Assembly (NCBI GenBank): GCA_017528315.1
Contig: JAFXOW010000059.1
Coordinates: 1-64,000, forward strand
Reading direction: 5' to 3'
Length of the DNA stretch: 64,000 nt
Source of the DNA: Bacilli bacterium
GTDB taxonomy: Bacteria; Bacillota_I; Bacilli_A; RF39; UBA660
The notes under the pieces are model-generated. The model did not search any database. It was given only the letters and a program-made list of their open reading frames with translations, and had not been told where the DNA came from. Below are positions 7,417 to 16,762 of this stretch, in pieces; the stretch's first letter is position 1, and each line of letters opens with the position of its first letter. Position numbers and translations under genes: made by a program.

Positions 7417-7938
7417 ATGAAAGAAAATATTGAAATTTTAATTAGTAGTAATAAGTTACAAAAAAGAATTAAAGAAATAGCCAATGAAATTAAAAATGAT
7501 TATCAAGATGAGGAAGTTGTTTTTGTAAGTGTTTTAAAAGGTGCTATATTCTTTACAGTTGATTTAATGAAAAATTATTTAGGTGATGCCATAATTGATG
7601 TTGTAAGAGTATCGAGTTATAATGGTGAAAATTCAACAGGTAATATTGAATTAAAAATACCTTTAAAGAAAGAAAATATTGAAGGAAAAAACATCGTTAT
7701 TGTTGAAGATATTATTGATACAGGAAGGACATTTAATTACTTAGTTGATTATATTGGTAAAATGAATCCAAAAAGTATTAAATCTTGTGTAATGTTAGAT
7801 AAACCTAGTCGTAGAGTTGAGAAATTTGAATGTGATTATGTTGGATTTAAAATAGAAGATTTATTTGTAATAGGATATGGACTTGATTATGATGAGAAAT
7901 ATCGTAATTTGCCATATATTGGTTATATAAAAAAATAG
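7417..7938 (+). CDS. hpt: Hypoxanthine phosphoribosyltransferase
   Basis: 173 residues, usual family length. It converts hypoxanthine or guanine plus PRPP to IMP or GMP in cytoplasmic purine salvage. The PRPP-binding loop IVIVEDIIDTGRTF is intact at about 90-103. LKGAIFF near 41-47, SSYN near 67, and the C-terminal GYGLDYDEKYRNLPYIG characteristic of bacterial HPRTs are all present. GAGGTG lies upstream of the ATG. It is monocistronic, between its own promoter and a terminator, and is not next to tilS/ftsH as in B. subtilis. Confidence 0.95.
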   Translation: MKENIEILISSNKLQKRIKEIANEIKNDYQDEEVVFVSVLKGAIFFTVDLMKNYLGDAIIDVVRVSSYNGENSTGNIELKIPLKKENIEGKNIVIVEDIIDTGRTFNYLVDYIGKMNPKSIKSCVMLDKPSRRVEKFECDYVGFKIEDLFVIGYGLDYDEKYRNLPYIGYIKK

Positions 7939-7942
7939 TATT

Positions 7943-7969
7943 AAAAGTATGAAAAAATACTTTTTTTTT
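7943..7969 (+). terminator. Terminator of hpt
   Basis: AAAAGTAT (7943-7950) pairs with ATACTTTT (7957-7964); loop GAAAAA; T run follows. Confidence 0.85.
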
Positions 7970-8012
7970 CTTTTATTTTATAGTATACTTATTTCTAGAA
8001 TAGGTGATAGGA

Positions 8013-8486
8013 ATGAATAAAAGAGGATTTGTGTTAGCTGAAACATTAACGGTAGTTATTTTTTCTATTCTAATTTTTACGCTTTTATATACAAGTGTTG
8101 TACCACTTTTGGCAAAATATGAAGAGTTATCATATCATGATAATATAGATACGACTTATGATTTATATCAATATAAAATATTATTAGAAAATGACAATAA
8201 TTACAATACTATTAAAAATAATAATTATAAAAAACTAGTATGTTCTGATTTTTCTGATAGTGAAAGATGTAATACTTTAAATGATGTTTTAAATTTTACT
8301 AGTAGTGATACTTTACTTTATTTTAAAGGAAATAATGATAGTATTTCTTCTATTAAAAATAATTCCGAAATAGATGATGATGTAAAAAATTATTTAGACT
8401 ATATCGAACTTGAAGAAAATGAAAATTATTTATTAATGGAACATGATAGTTACTTATCTTATTTAAAATTATATGTATCGAATTAA
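8013..8486 (+). CDS. Pseudopilin-like protein with prepilin cleavage motif
   Basis: 157 residues. The N-terminus MNKRGFVLAETLTVVIFSIL is a type IV prepilin signal: basic leader, Gly-Phe cleavage site, Glu at position 5 of the mature chain, then a hydrophobic helix. The rest is hydrophilic with two Cys and no recognised domain. ComG-type minor pseudopilins in Bacilli look like this. No comG ATPase, membrane component or prepilin peptidase is adjacent, so its machine must be encoded elsewhere. Start ATG 8013 has AGGTGATAGGA upstream; TATACT at 7984-7989 is the likely -10. A terminator follows. Confidence 0.65.
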   Translation: MNKRGFVLAETLTVVIFSILIFTLLYTSVVPLLAKYEELSYHDNIDTTYDLYQYKILLENDNNYNTIKNNNYKKLVCSDFSDSERCNTLNDVLNFTSSDTLLYFKGNNDSISSIKNNSEIDDDVKNYLDYIELEENENYLLMEHDSYLSYLKLYVSN

Positions 8487-8525
8487 TAAATTTAGGGTTA
8501 TTTAATTTTTTTAAATATAATCAAT

Positions 8526-8552
8526 AAGTGATAGACAAATCACTTTTTTTTT
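8526..8552 (+). terminator. Terminator of the pseudopilin gene
   Basis: AAGTGAT (8526-8532) pairs with ATCACTT (8539-8545), loop AGACAA, then T to 8552. A TACAAT at 8555-8560 immediately after is the probable -10 for ruvA. Confidence 0.85.
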
Positions 8553-8581
8553 AGTACAATTAATTAGTAAAGGTGATTTAG

Positions 8582-9133
8582 ATGTATAGTTATATAATAG
8601 GTAATATTGTTGAAATTGAAAGTGATTGTATAGTAGTTGATAATCATGGAATAGGATATAAAGTGTTTACTCCTAATCCTTATGCATTTTGTGAAAATTC
8701 TGAGGCTAAAGTATATCTATATCAACAAATTAAAGAAGATGAACATTTATTGTATGGATTTAAAAATAGGGAAGAAAAAGAATTGTTCTTAAAACTTATA
8801 TCTGTCAAAGGACTCGGTCCAAAGATGGCTTTACCAATAATTGCAATGGGAAGTCCAATCGGAATATCTGATGCAATTAATAGAGAAAATGTACTATATT
8901 TAAAGAAATTTCCGAAAATAGGAGATAAATTAGCTCGGCAAATGATTCTAGATTTAAAAGGTAAGATAACCGTATCTGGTAATGTAGAAGAAACTAGTAC
9001 AGACGAGGTATATGAAGCACTTCTGGCTTTAGGTTATAAGGATAAAGATATTAAGGGAGTTCTTGGACGTATTAATAAAGAATTGAGTATTGAAAATCAA
9101 ATAAAGGAAGCTTTAAAATTAATGATCAAATAA
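8582..9133 (+). CDS. ruvA: Holliday junction branch migration protein RuvA
   Basis: 183 residues (family about 200). RuvA tetramers bind Holliday junctions and load RuvB. The N-terminal OB domain (MYSYIIGNIVEIE) leads into two helix-hairpin-helix motifs (LISVKGLGPKMAL near 78-90 and KKFPKIGDKLARQMI near 112-126). A short flexible C-terminal domain III (EVYEALLALGYKDKDI) contacts RuvB. AAGGTGAT precedes the ATG. It is followed after 15 bases by ruvB, the usual operon. Confidence 0.96.
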   Translation: MYSYIIGNIVEIESDCIVVDNHGIGYKVFTPNPYAFCENSEAKVYLYQQIKEDEHLLYGFKNREEKELFLKLISVKGLGPKMALPIIAMGSPIGISDAINRENVLYLKKFPKIGDKLARQMILDLKGKITVSGNVEETSTDEVYEALLALGYKDKDIKGVLGRINKELSIENQIKEALKLMIK

Positions 9134-9148
9134 GGGGAGGTAATTAAC

Positions 9149-10153
9149 ATGAGGATTGTAGATGAAGAGAAACTTGAGGAAGATTTAACTTTTGAACCCA
9201 GCATTAGACCTAGTAATATTTCAGAGTATATTGGTCAAAGTGAAGTTAAAGAAAATATTAAGGTGTTTGTTGAAGCTGCAAAGATTCGAGATGAAGCACT
9301 TGATCATGTACTATTATATGGACCTCCAGGTCTTGGAAAGACAACACTTGCAATGATAATTGCTAATGAACTTGGTAAAAATATAAGAACATCTTCTGGC
9401 CCATCAATTGAAAAACCTGGTGATTTAGCAGCAATTCTTTCCAGTCTTGAACCGGGGGATGTCTTATTTATTGATGAAATTCATCGAATACCAAGGTTTA
9501 TAGAAGAAATACTTTATCCAGCTATGGAAGATTTTACTTTAGATATTGTAGTTGGTAATGATTCGGCTGCCAGAAGCATTAAAATTGATTTACCACCATT
9601 TACACTAGTTGGAGCAACAACTAGGGCTGGTGATTTAACTAGTCCTTTGAGAGATAGATTTGGAATTGTTTGCAAACTTAAATATTATACGAATGAAGAA
9701 TTAACTGAAATAGTTGAAAGAACAAGTCGAGTACTTAAGATGCCAATTACAGAGGATGCTGCCGAAAGTTTAGCAAAAAGAAGTCGTGGAACACCAAGAA
9801 TTGCTAATCGATTATTTAAAAGAGTAAGAGATTTTGCACTAGTTGATGGAAAAGAGATAATTGATTTACAGACAACTGAAGATGCTCTTAATCGTTTAAA
9901 AGTTGATATATATGGTCTTGATGAAGTCGATCATCAATATTTAGAAAGCTTAATTAATAAGTTTAATGGTGGTCCAGTTGGGGTGGAGACGCTTGCATCA
10001 AGTATAGGTGAAGAAGTAACGACTTTACTTGATGTATGTGAACCATTTCTTTTACAAAATGGGTTCATAAAACGAACTAGAAGTGGACGTGTTGCAACTG
10101 CTAAAAGTTACAAACATCTGGGAGTAAATTATCAAGAAAATTTATTTATGTAG
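9149..10153 (+). CDS. ruvB: Holliday junction branch migration ATPase RuvB
   Basis: 334 residues, full length. AAA+ motor that drives branch migration with RuvA. Walker A GPPGLGKT at 58-65, Walker B LFIDEIHR near 109-116, sensor 1 [18 protein letters not shown] near 150-168, the arginine-finger region [12 protein letters not shown] near 210-221, and the C-terminal winged helix with [10 protein letters not shown] are all present. GGGGAGG ribosome site. No ruvC is seen, as usual in Firmicutes, where RecU or RuvX-like proteins act instead; ruvX is at 18047. Confidence 0.97.
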   Translation: MRIVDEEKLEEDLTFEPSIRPSNISEYIGQSEVKENIKVFVEAAKIRDEALDHVLLYGPPGLGKTTLAMIIANELGKNIRTSSGPSIEKPGDLAAILSSLEPGDVLFIDEIHRIPRFIEEILYPAMEDFTLDIVVGNDSAARSIKIDLPPFTLVGATTRAGDLTSPLRDRFGIVCKLKYYTNEELTEIVERTSRVLKMPITEDAAESLAKRSRGTPRIANRLFKRVRDFALVDGKEIIDLQTTEDALNRLKVDIYGLDEVDHQYLESLINKFNGGPVGVETLASSIGEEVTTLLDVCEPFLLQNGFIKRTRSGRVATAKSYKHLGVNYQENLFM

Positions 10154-10161
10154 GTGATTAG

Positions 10162-10965
10162 ATGAAAAAAATAACAGAAATAACAATAAATGAACAAGCA
10201 AAAGAAGTAAATTTAATTTGTGAAGATAATAAAGTTGATATATTCAAAATAGAAGATAGTAAATTAATTGAAATACTTAATAATTTTCAAAGTGAAATTA
10301 TTAATAGTTTAGAAACTCTTAATAATAAAACTCAAAGATATAAAAGATGGAATAAAGTATTATCCTGGTCGACATTGGGAATATTTGTTGCATTAATTTA
10401 TATGACTATTATGGCAATGACGTCTAATTTACCTCCTTTATATCCATTAGTAACATTAGTTCCATTATCAGTTTCACTTTATAAGACAATTGATTATTCA
10501 AATATTATTCAAGAAGATATTAAAAGTGAACAAAAATTTGAGTTAGAATTAGATAAAATTGATCATATAAAAGAATTAAATAAAAATATATTACTTGAAA
10601 GAAGTAGGGAAGATAAATTACGTAAAGAAAGAGAATTGAAGCAACAGCAAATGAATGTAAAATATAGTAGAAAAAAAAGTAATCCTATGTTATTTGCTGA
10701 TCTTTATGATATATTTTTAAAACCAGGAAATATTTTATCTCTTCAGTTTAAGAAATTTAAAAGACAAATGGCTACTATTTTTGAACAACCAGAATTAGAA
10801 CAAATAAATAGAAATGAAATAGTAACGAGGCATGGTTCGAGTCTAGTAGAAAAAACTTTACAACAATCGGAAAATCTTGACTATTTAAGATATAATAATG
10901 ATAGAAAAATGAATGAAATAGATAGAAAAATAGATGAATTTAATGGAAGAGGGAGAAAGCAATGA
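10162..10965 (+). CDS. Unknown two-helix membrane protein with long coiled coil
   Basis: 267 residues. Residues 1-65 are hydrophilic. Two closely spaced membrane segments follow (about 68-88 and 91-108, [19 protein letters not shown] and [14 protein letters not shown]). The remaining 160 residues are highly charged and helical, with a basic stretch around 155-180, so most of the protein should face the cytoplasm. No known family is recognised. It lies between ruvB and queA in one operon (8 bases after ruvB, overlapping queA's ATG by 4 bases), a place normally without a gene in B. subtilis. That suggests co-expression but not function. Confidence 0.55.
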   Translation: MKKITEITINEQAKEVNLICEDNKVDIFKIEDSKLIEILNNFQSEIINSLETLNNKTQRYKRWNKVLSWSTLGIFVALIYMTIMAMTSNLPPLYPLVTLVPLSVSLYKTIDYSNIIQEDIKSEQKFELELDKIDHIKELNKNILLERSREDKLRKERELKQQQMNVKYSRKKSNPMLFADLYDIFLKPGNILSLQFKKFKRQMATIFEQPELEQINRNEIVTRHGSSLVEKTLQQSENLDYLRYNNDRKMNEIDRKIDEFNGRGRKQ

Positions 10966-11987
10966 AAGTATCGGATTTTGATTATCCTCTAGATGAAAGC
11001 TTAATTGCCCAAACGCCACTTGAAAAACGTGATGAATCAAAACTTATGGTTATGGATAGAAAAACTGGAGATATAGAACATAAGAAATTCTATAATATAA
11101 TAGATTATTTAAATAAAGGAGACGTCTTAGTATTAAATGATACTAAAGTAATACCAGCAAGACTTATTGGTGAAAAAGTTGATACTAAAGCAGTTATTGA
11201 AATATTGATGCTAAAAGATTTAGGGAAAAATATTTGGGAATGTTTAGTAAAACCTGCTAAAAGAATAAAAGTAGGAACTATAGTCGAATTTGGAAATGGT
11301 TTACTTAAAGCAGAGTGTATAAAAGTTAGAGATGAAGGAATTCGAGAATTTAAATTAATCTATGAGGGAATATTAATGGAAATTCTTGATAAGTTAGGAG
11401 AAATGCCACTTCCACCATATATTCATGAAAAGTTACTTGATAAAGATAGATATCAAACAGTATATGCTAAAAATATAGGTTCAGCAGCTGCTCCAACAGC
11501 GGGACTTCACTTTACAAATGAACTTTTAGAGCGTATACAAAAAAAAGGTGTAAAAATAGAATTTGTTACTTTGCATGTTGGACTTGGAACTTTTAGGCCA
11601 GTTATGGTAGATGATATTAAAGATCATTCTATGCATACTGAATATTATAGTATGAGTAAGAAGACAGCTAAAGTATTAAATAATGCTAAGAAAAATGGTA
11701 ATAAAATAATAGCAGTTGGAACAACATCAACTAGAACTCTTGAAACAATTATGACTAAATATGGCGAATTTAAAGAATGTTCTGGAAATACAAATATTTT
11801 TATTTATCCTGGATATAATTTTAAAGGAATAGATGCTTTAATAACTAACTTTCATTTACCTAAATCAACCCTTGTTATGTTAGTATCAGCCTTTTCTAAA
11901 AAAGAATTTATAATAAATGCTTATATAAAAGCCCAAGAAAATAATTATCGCTTTTTCTCATTTGGAGATGCAATGTTAATAAAATAG
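10962..11987 (+). CDS. queA: tRNA preQ1(34) S-adenosylmethionine ribosyltransferase-isomerase QueA
   Basis: 341 residues, usual length. It transfers and rearranges the ribosyl group of SAM onto preQ1 in tRNA anticodons to give epoxyqueuosine. Family signatures seen: [14 protein letters not shown] at the start, [14 protein letters not shown] near 46-59, [12 protein letters not shown] near 174-185, [10 protein letters not shown] near 206-215, and [15 protein letters not shown] near 298-312. Its start overlaps the end of the previous gene. The usual partner tgt is not next to it in this window. Confidence 0.95.
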   Translation: MKVSDFDYPLDESLIAQTPLEKRDESKLMVMDRKTGDIEHKKFYNIIDYLNKGDVLVLNDTKVIPARLIGEKVDTKAVIEILMLKDLGKNIWECLVKPAKRIKVGTIVEFGNGLLKAECIKVRDEGIREFKLIYEGILMEILDKLGEMPLPPYIHEKLLDKDRYQTVYAKNIGSAAAPTAGLHFTNELLERIQKKGVKIEFVTLHVGLGTFRPVMVDDIKDHSMHTEYYSMSKKTAKVLNNAKKNGNKIIAVGTTSTRTLETIMTKYGEFKECSGNTNIFIYPGYNFKGIDALITNFHLPKSTLVMLVSAFSKKEFIINAYIKAQENNYRFFSFGDAMLIK

Positions 11988-11995
11988 GAGGATTT

Positions 11996-13129
11996 ATGAA
12001 GAAGGAAAAAGAAATAGATTTTAAATCTTTGAATGAAATATTAAAAACGGGAAATATTTTACTAAAATTAATACTAACTTTTTCAATACTTGCAATAGCA
12101 GTTTTAGTTTTATATTTATTAGATAAAACCAGTGTTTTAGTAACTTTAGGACATATAATAGGTATTTTATCACCATTATTTATAGGAATATTTTTATCTT
12201 GGTTGTTAGAACCTTTTATTAATTATTTTGTTAAAAATAAAGTATCAAGGAAATTGGCTACTTTGGTTGTTTACTTAGTTTTAATATTCTTAATAATTTT
12301 AATAATTTCATTAATCGTACCTGAATTTATTTCTCAGTTAAATGAACTTATTAAAAAAATACCAGATTTTTTAACTTCAATTAATACTTTAATAACAAAT
12401 ATTTTTAAGAATTTTTCATCAAATAATTTTGATACAACCAATATGAAAGATAATTTAATAGAATCAGTTAATAAATTTGTTAATAATTTATCAACTAATA
12501 ATTTGGCTGTTATAGTAGATAAATTCTCATCATCAATTAAATTTTTAAGTAATATTGTAGTTGGCTTATTAATTGGAATTTATTTATCACTTGATTATAC
12601 AAAAGCTAGTAAATATCTTAGAATGATTGTTCCAAAGAGATTTCATGATGAGTTAAAAATATTAAAAAATTCATTTAATACAATGCTTAGAAGTTATATA
12701 AGCGGAACTTTATTATCATGTTTATTTGTATTTATTTTTACACTTATAGGATTATTATTTTCTGGAATATCAAGTCCTTTATTGTTTGCAGTTTTTTGTG
12801 CTTTAACTAATATTATTCCATACTTTGGACCATATATTGGAGGAATACCAGTAGTATTATTTGGTTTTGCAATAAATCCAGTTACGGGATTAATTTGCTT
12901 AGTTACAATTTTAATTGTTCAATTTATTGATGGAAATATCTTAAATCCTATTATAGTAGGTAAAGCCGTATCACTTCATCCAATTACAATTATGTTAAGT
13001 TTACTTGTGTTCGAATATTTCTTTGGTATTATAGGAATGATATTAGCAACTCCTATTGTTGCAACTATCAAAATAATAATCATTTTCTTTAATGACAAAT
13101 ACCACTTTATGGAAAAGATAACTAATTAA
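11996..13129 (+). CDS. AI-2E family transporter-like membrane permease
   Basis: 377 residues with the PF01594 layout: two N-terminal membrane segments (about 25-45 and 50-75), a third near 85-105, a variable hydrophilic stretch (110-180) rich in Ser/Asn, and then four to five closely packed hydrophobic helices to the end. It includes the family-typical segments NIIPYFGPYIGGIP, FIDGNILNPIIVGKAVSLHP and GIIGMILATPIVA. Family members export small molecules or ions (AI-2, Na+); the substrate here cannot be told. It follows queA by 8 bases with GGAGG and closes the ruvA operon before a terminator. Confidence 0.85.
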   Translation: MKKEKEIDFKSLNEILKTGNILLKLILTFSILAIAVLVLYLLDKTSVLVTLGHIIGILSPLFIGIFLSWLLEPFINYFVKNKVSRKLATLVVYLVLIFLIILIISLIVPEFISQLNELIKKIPDFLTSINTLITNIFKNFSSNNFDTTNMKDNLIESVNKFVNNLSTNNLAVIVDKFSSSIKFLSNIVVGLLIGIYLSLDYTKASKYLRMIVPKRFHDELKILKNSFNTMLRSYISGTLLSCLFVFIFTLIGLLFSGISSPLLFAVFCALTNIIPYFGPYIGGIPVVLFGFAINPVTGLICLVTILIVQFIDGNILNPIIVGKAVSLHPITIMLSLLVFEYFFGIIGMILATPIVATIKIIIIFFNDKYHFMEKITN

Positions 13130-13135
13130 TATAAG

Positions 13136-13178
13136 AAGTAAGCACTTTGTTAAAAGTAGTCAAAGTACTTGCTTTTTT
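13136..13178 (+). terminator. Terminator after the ruvA-queA operon
   Basis: A 14-bp stem (13136-13149 with 13161-13174; one mismatch and one G-T pair) closes an 11-base loop and is followed by T. Confidence 0.85.
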
Positions 13179-13215
13179 AATATCTAGTTATTTATAATAA
13201 AATAGGTGAATAAAT

Positions 13216-15354
13216 ATGAATTTAGATATAGTAAAAAATTTAGAAAGTAGTTTAAATATTAATAAAAAACAAATAGAAAGTGTTATAAAACTTTTAAGTG
13301 AAGGAAATACGATACCTTTTATTGCTAGATATAGAAAAGAAGCAACTGGAGCCTTAGATGAAGAAAAGATTAGGAGTATTGAAGAGTGCTACCGGAAAGA
13401 AGAGAATTTATTGAATAGAAAACTTGATGTTATTAGACTAATTGATGAAAAAGGATTAATGACAGATGAATTAAAAATAGAAATTATGAATTGTTCAAAA
13501 CTCGTTGAGGTAGAAGATTTATATCTTCCTTATAAAGAAAAAAAGAAAACTAAAGCTAGTGAAGCAATTAAAAATGGTTTACAGGGATTAGCGGATTTTA
13601 TTATGAAATTTAGTGGTGATCCTTATGAAGAAGCTAAAAAGTATCTAAATGAGAATGTTAAAGATATCGAGTCAGCAATTATTGGTGCTAAATATATAAT
13701 TGCTGAAAATATAAGTGATAATGCGAAATTCAGAAAATACATAAGAGATTCAATAAAAAATTATGGAACAATTATAACTAAAGTTAAAAAGACTAATCCT
13801 GATGATGCTAAAACATATGAAATTTATTATGAATTTACATCTAGAATTAAATATTTAAAACCACATCAAATACTAGCAATTAATCGCGCTGAAAAAGAAA
13901 AAGTAATTACTGTATCATATGATTTTGATAAAAATTACTTAATTGATTATTTAGAAAAGAAAATTATTAAAAATAAAGAATCTAAAAGTAATAAATTAGT
14001 AAGTGAAGCAATAATTGATAGTTTAGAGAGATTAATTATTCCAAGTATAGAAAGAGAAATTAGAAGTGAACTTACGGATATGGCAAACATTCAAGCTATC
14101 CAAAACTTTAGTAAAAATTTAGAACATTTGTTACTTACACCACCTGTTAAAGAAAAAGTGGTTTTAGCACTTGATCCAGGATATAGAACCGGGACCAAAG
14201 TTGCAGTTGTAAATAAAACAGGAAATCTACTTGAAGTAACGGTTATTTATCCAGCTCCACCTAAAAGTGATATAGTAGGTTCTGAAAAAGCTATTTTAGA
14301 TTTAATTAAGAAATATAATGTTGATATAATAGCAATTGGAAATGGGACAGCATCCAGGGAAAATGAAGAATTTGTTGCAAATTTAATTAAGAAATGTGAT
14401 AGACACATTGAATATATAATTGTAAATGAAGCTGGTGCTAGTGTTTATTCAGCGTCAATTTTAGGAGCAGAAGAGTTTCCAAATTTACCGGTTGAAAAAA
14501 GAAGTGCTATTAGTTTAGCAAGACGACTTCAGGATTCATTATCAGAACTTGTTAAGATAGATCCTCAAAGTATAGGAGTAGGACTATATCAACACGATGT
14601 ACCCAATAAAGAATTATCAGAAAGTCTGGATTTCACAGTTTCAAAAGTTGTTAATCAAGTAGGAGTTAATATTAACAATGCCTCTTTTTCAATACTTAGT
14701 TATGTTTCAGGTTTAAAGAAAAATGTTATAAAAAATATTTTAGATTATAAAGAAAAAGAAGGCAAATTTAAATCCCGAGAAGAAATAAAAAAAATAAAAG
14801 GTATGAGCGATAAAGTATATGAACAATCAATTGGATTTTTAAAAATTATAGATGGAGATAATCCTCTTGATAAAACATTTGTTCATCCTGATAATTATGA
14901 TGCTACTATTAATTTACTTAAATCAGTTGGAATGACAGTAGATAAAATTGGTACTGAAGAACTTAGAGAAAAATTAAAAACATTGGATAGTAATTATTAT
15001 GAAACTTTAGAAATAGATAAATATACATATTTAGATATAATCGATGCTTTGGAAAAACCTAATAGAGATCCTCGTGATACTTTAGATAAACCACTTCTTC
15101 GGAGTGATATATTAACTATCGATAATTTAAAACTTCATGATAAATTACAAGGAACCGTTAGAAATGTTATTGATTTTGGAGCATTTGTTGATATAGGACT
15201 TCATAATGATGGATTGATTCATATATCAAAGATGAGTAAAAATTATATTAAACATCCAAGTGAAGTACTACAAGTTGGTGATATAGTAGATGTATATGTA
15301 ATTGATATAAATAAAGAAAAAGAGAAAGTTGCACTTAGTTTGTTTTTAGAGTAG
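13216..15354 (+). CDS. tex: Tex family S1 RNA-binding transcription accessory protein
   Basis: 712 residues, full length. Order of domains: helical Tex N-terminal region with FIARYRKEATGALDEE near 34-49; YqgF-like nuclease-fold domain (VVLALDPGYRTGTKVAVVNK near 315-334); helix-hairpin-helix region (LSYVSGLKKNVIKNI and KFKSREEIKKIKGMSDK); C-terminal S1 domain (GTVRNVIDFGAFVDIGLHND near 645-664). Tex binds nucleic acids and is linked to transcription control; the exact reaction is unsettled. It has its own promoter region and ends in a terminator that includes its stop codon. Confidence 0.95.
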   Translation: MNLDIVKNLESSLNINKKQIESVIKLLSEGNTIPFIARYRKEATGALDEEKIRSIEECYRKEENLLNRKLDVIRLIDEKGLMTDELKIEIMNCSKLVEVEDLYLPYKEKKKTKASEAIKNGLQGLADFIMKFSGDPYEEAKKYLNENVKDIESAIIGAKYIIAENISDNAKFRKYIRDSIKNYGTIITKVKKTNPDDAKTYEIYYEFTSRIKYLKPHQILAINRAEKEKVITVSYDFDKNYLIDYLEKKIIKNKESKSNKLVSEAIIDSLERLIIPSIEREIRSELTDMANIQAIQNFSKNLEHLLLTPPVKEKVVLALDPGYRTGTKVAVVNKTGNLLEVTVIYPAPPKSDIVGSEKAILDLIKKYNVDIIAIGNGTASRENEEFVANLIKKCDRHIEYIIVNEAGASVYSASILGAEEFPNLPVEKRSAISLARRLQDSLSELVKIDPQSIGVGLYQHDVPNKELSESLDFTVSKVVNQVGVNINNASFSILSYVSGLKKNVIKNILDYKEKEGKFKSREEIKKIKGMSDKVYEQSIGFLKIIDGDNPLDKTFVHPDNYDATINLLKSVGMTVDKIGTEELREKLKTLDSNYYETLEIDKYTYLDIIDALEKPNRDPRDTLDKPLLRSDILTIDNLKLHDKLQGTVRNVIDFGAFVDIGLHNDGLIHISKMSKNYIKHPSEVLQVGDIVDVYVIDINKEKEKVALSLFLE

Positions 15355-15369
15355 TTAACTCTTTTTTTT
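15348..15369 (+). terminator. Terminator overlapping the tex stop codon
   Basis: AGAGT (15348-15352) pairs with ACTCT (15358-15362) around AGTTA, followed by eight T. The tex stop TAG (15352-15354) lies in the hairpin. Confidence 0.65.
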
Positions 15370-15381
15370 ATAATAAAAAAA

Positions 15382-15390
15382 TGTTATAAT
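15382..15390 (+). promoter_or_regulatory. Extended -10 promoter of lspA
   Basis: TGTTATAAT, identical to those ahead of hpt and the HEPN gene. Predicted start near 15397, only about 8 bases before ATG 15405, so lspA mRNA would be nearly leaderless. Confidence 0.6.
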
Positions 15391-15404
15391 AACAATGTGA
15401 TTAT

Positions 15405-15866
15405 ATGAAAAGAAAAGTTTATATTTTAAGTTTTATATTATTAATAATTGATATAATTTCTAAGCAATTAATTAAAAATTTAATGCCAATTAATACTAGC
15501 ATTATAGTTATTAAAAATTTTTTTAATATCACTTTTGTAATAAATACAGGAGCAGCTTTTAGTATTTTAAGAGGACAACAACTATTTTTAATAATTCTTG
15601 GAATATTAGTTTTAGGAGGAGTTATATATTATTTAAGAAAAGATAAATTAAATAATTATAAAGTTATTTATTATAGTTTATTAATTGGTGGAATAATTGG
15701 TAATTTAATAGATAGAATTATTTATAATGGAGTTATTGATTTTTTGGATTTTAAAATATTTTTATATGATGCACCTATTTTTAATTTAGCTGATACTTTT
15801 ATTTGTATAAGTGTTTTCTTAATAATTTTTGAAAGTTTAAGGAGAAAAAAATGGAATTTAAAGTAA
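15405..15866 (+). CDS. lspA: Lipoprotein signal peptidase LspA
   Basis: 153 residues, four membrane segments. It removes signal peptides from diacylated prolipoproteins at the lipobox Cys. Catalytic-region motifs are present: FVINTGAAFSIL near 45-56, GNLIDRIIYNGVIDFLDF near 98-115 and FNLADTFI near 123-130 (the two aspartates of the dyad are in IDFLDF and NLADTF). No clear ribosome site precedes ATG 15405. Its 3' end overlaps rluD by 16 bases, as in many Firmicutes. Its substrates in this window include the lipoproteins at 502 and 16763. Confidence 0.94.
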   Translation: MKRKVYILSFILLIIDIISKQLIKNLMPINTSIIVIKNFFNITFVINTGAAFSILRGQQLFLIILGILVLGGVIYYLRKDKLNNYKVIYYSLLIGGIIGNLIDRIIYNGVIDFLDFKIFLYDAPIFNLADTFICISVFLIIFESLRRKKWNLK

Positions 15867-16741
15867 ATGAAAATAATATAAGAATTGATAAATATTTAAG
15901 TAATGAAACAGAGTATTCAAGAAATAAGATTCAAAAATTAATTGAAAATGAGAAAATATTAGTAAACGGAGAGATAGTTTCTAATAATTATAAAGTAAAT
16001 ATAGGTGATGTAATAAAGATATTAGAAATGCCAATAGAACCAATGGAAAATTTACAACCCAGTAATATTTTTATTGATGTTATATATGAAGATGATGATT
16101 TATTAGTAATTAATAAAAAATCAGGTATGGTTGTTCATCCAGCTCCTGGAAATTATACAGATACATTAGTAAATGCTTTAATAGGAAAATATAATTTAAG
16201 TAATAATGGATTTCGTCCAGGAATTGTCCATAGACTTGATAAAGATACAAGTGGCTTAATGTTAGTTGCTAAAAATGATTTTACTCATGAAAAACTTGCA
16301 AATATGATAAGTGAAAAAATTGTTGAACGTTATTATTTAGCAGCAGTTGTGGGAACGTTTAACCATGAAACCGGTACAATAGATGCCCCGATAGGAAGAG
16401 ACTCTAAAAATCGCGAAAAAATGACAGTTACTAGTCTTAATAGTAAAAAGGCTATTACTCATTTTAAAGTTTTAGAAGAATTTTCTAATTGTACCTTGAT
16501 AGAATGTAAATTAGAAACTGGTCGGACTCATCAAATAAGAGTTCATATGAAATATATTAATCATCCGGTTATAAACGATATTATCTATGGAAAAGGTGTT
16601 AAAGGTTATGAGGACTATGGTCAATTACTTCATTCTTATAAAATAAAATTTCCTCATCCAAGAACCAGTGAAATTCTAGAATTTCAAGTAGAACCACCTA
16701 AAGAATTTATGGATATTTTAAGTGTTGTTGTAAATGAATAA
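15851..16741 (+). CDS. rluD: RluA/RluD family pseudouridine synthase
   Basis: 296 residues. An N-terminal S4 RNA-binding domain (RIDKYLSNETEYSRNKIQKL, then VNGEIVSNNYKVNIGDVI) is followed by the catalytic domain with HRLDKDTSGLMLVAKN near 124-139, whose Asp is the nucleophile. GRTHQIRVHM near 223-232 and HSYKIKFPHP are also present. It makes pseudouridine in large-subunit rRNA; the exact sites are inferred from the lspA-rluD (B. subtilis ylyB) synteny. AAGGAG sits inside the end of lspA. Confidence 0.92.
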   Translation: MEFKVNENNIRIDKYLSNETEYSRNKIQKLIENEKILVNGEIVSNNYKVNIGDVIKILEMPIEPMENLQPSNIFIDVIYEDDDLLVINKKSGMVVHPAPGNYTDTLVNALIGKYNLSNNGFRPGIVHRLDKDTSGLMLVAKNDFTHEKLANMISEKIVERYYLAAVVGTFNHETGTIDAPIGRDSKNREKMTVTSLNSKKAITHFKVLEEFSNCTLIECKLETGRTHQIRVHMKYINHPVINDIIYGKGVKGYEDYGQLLHSYKIKFPHPRTSEILEFQVEPPKEFMDILSVVVNE

Positions 16742-16762
16742 ATAATAAGTTTAAGGAGGTTT

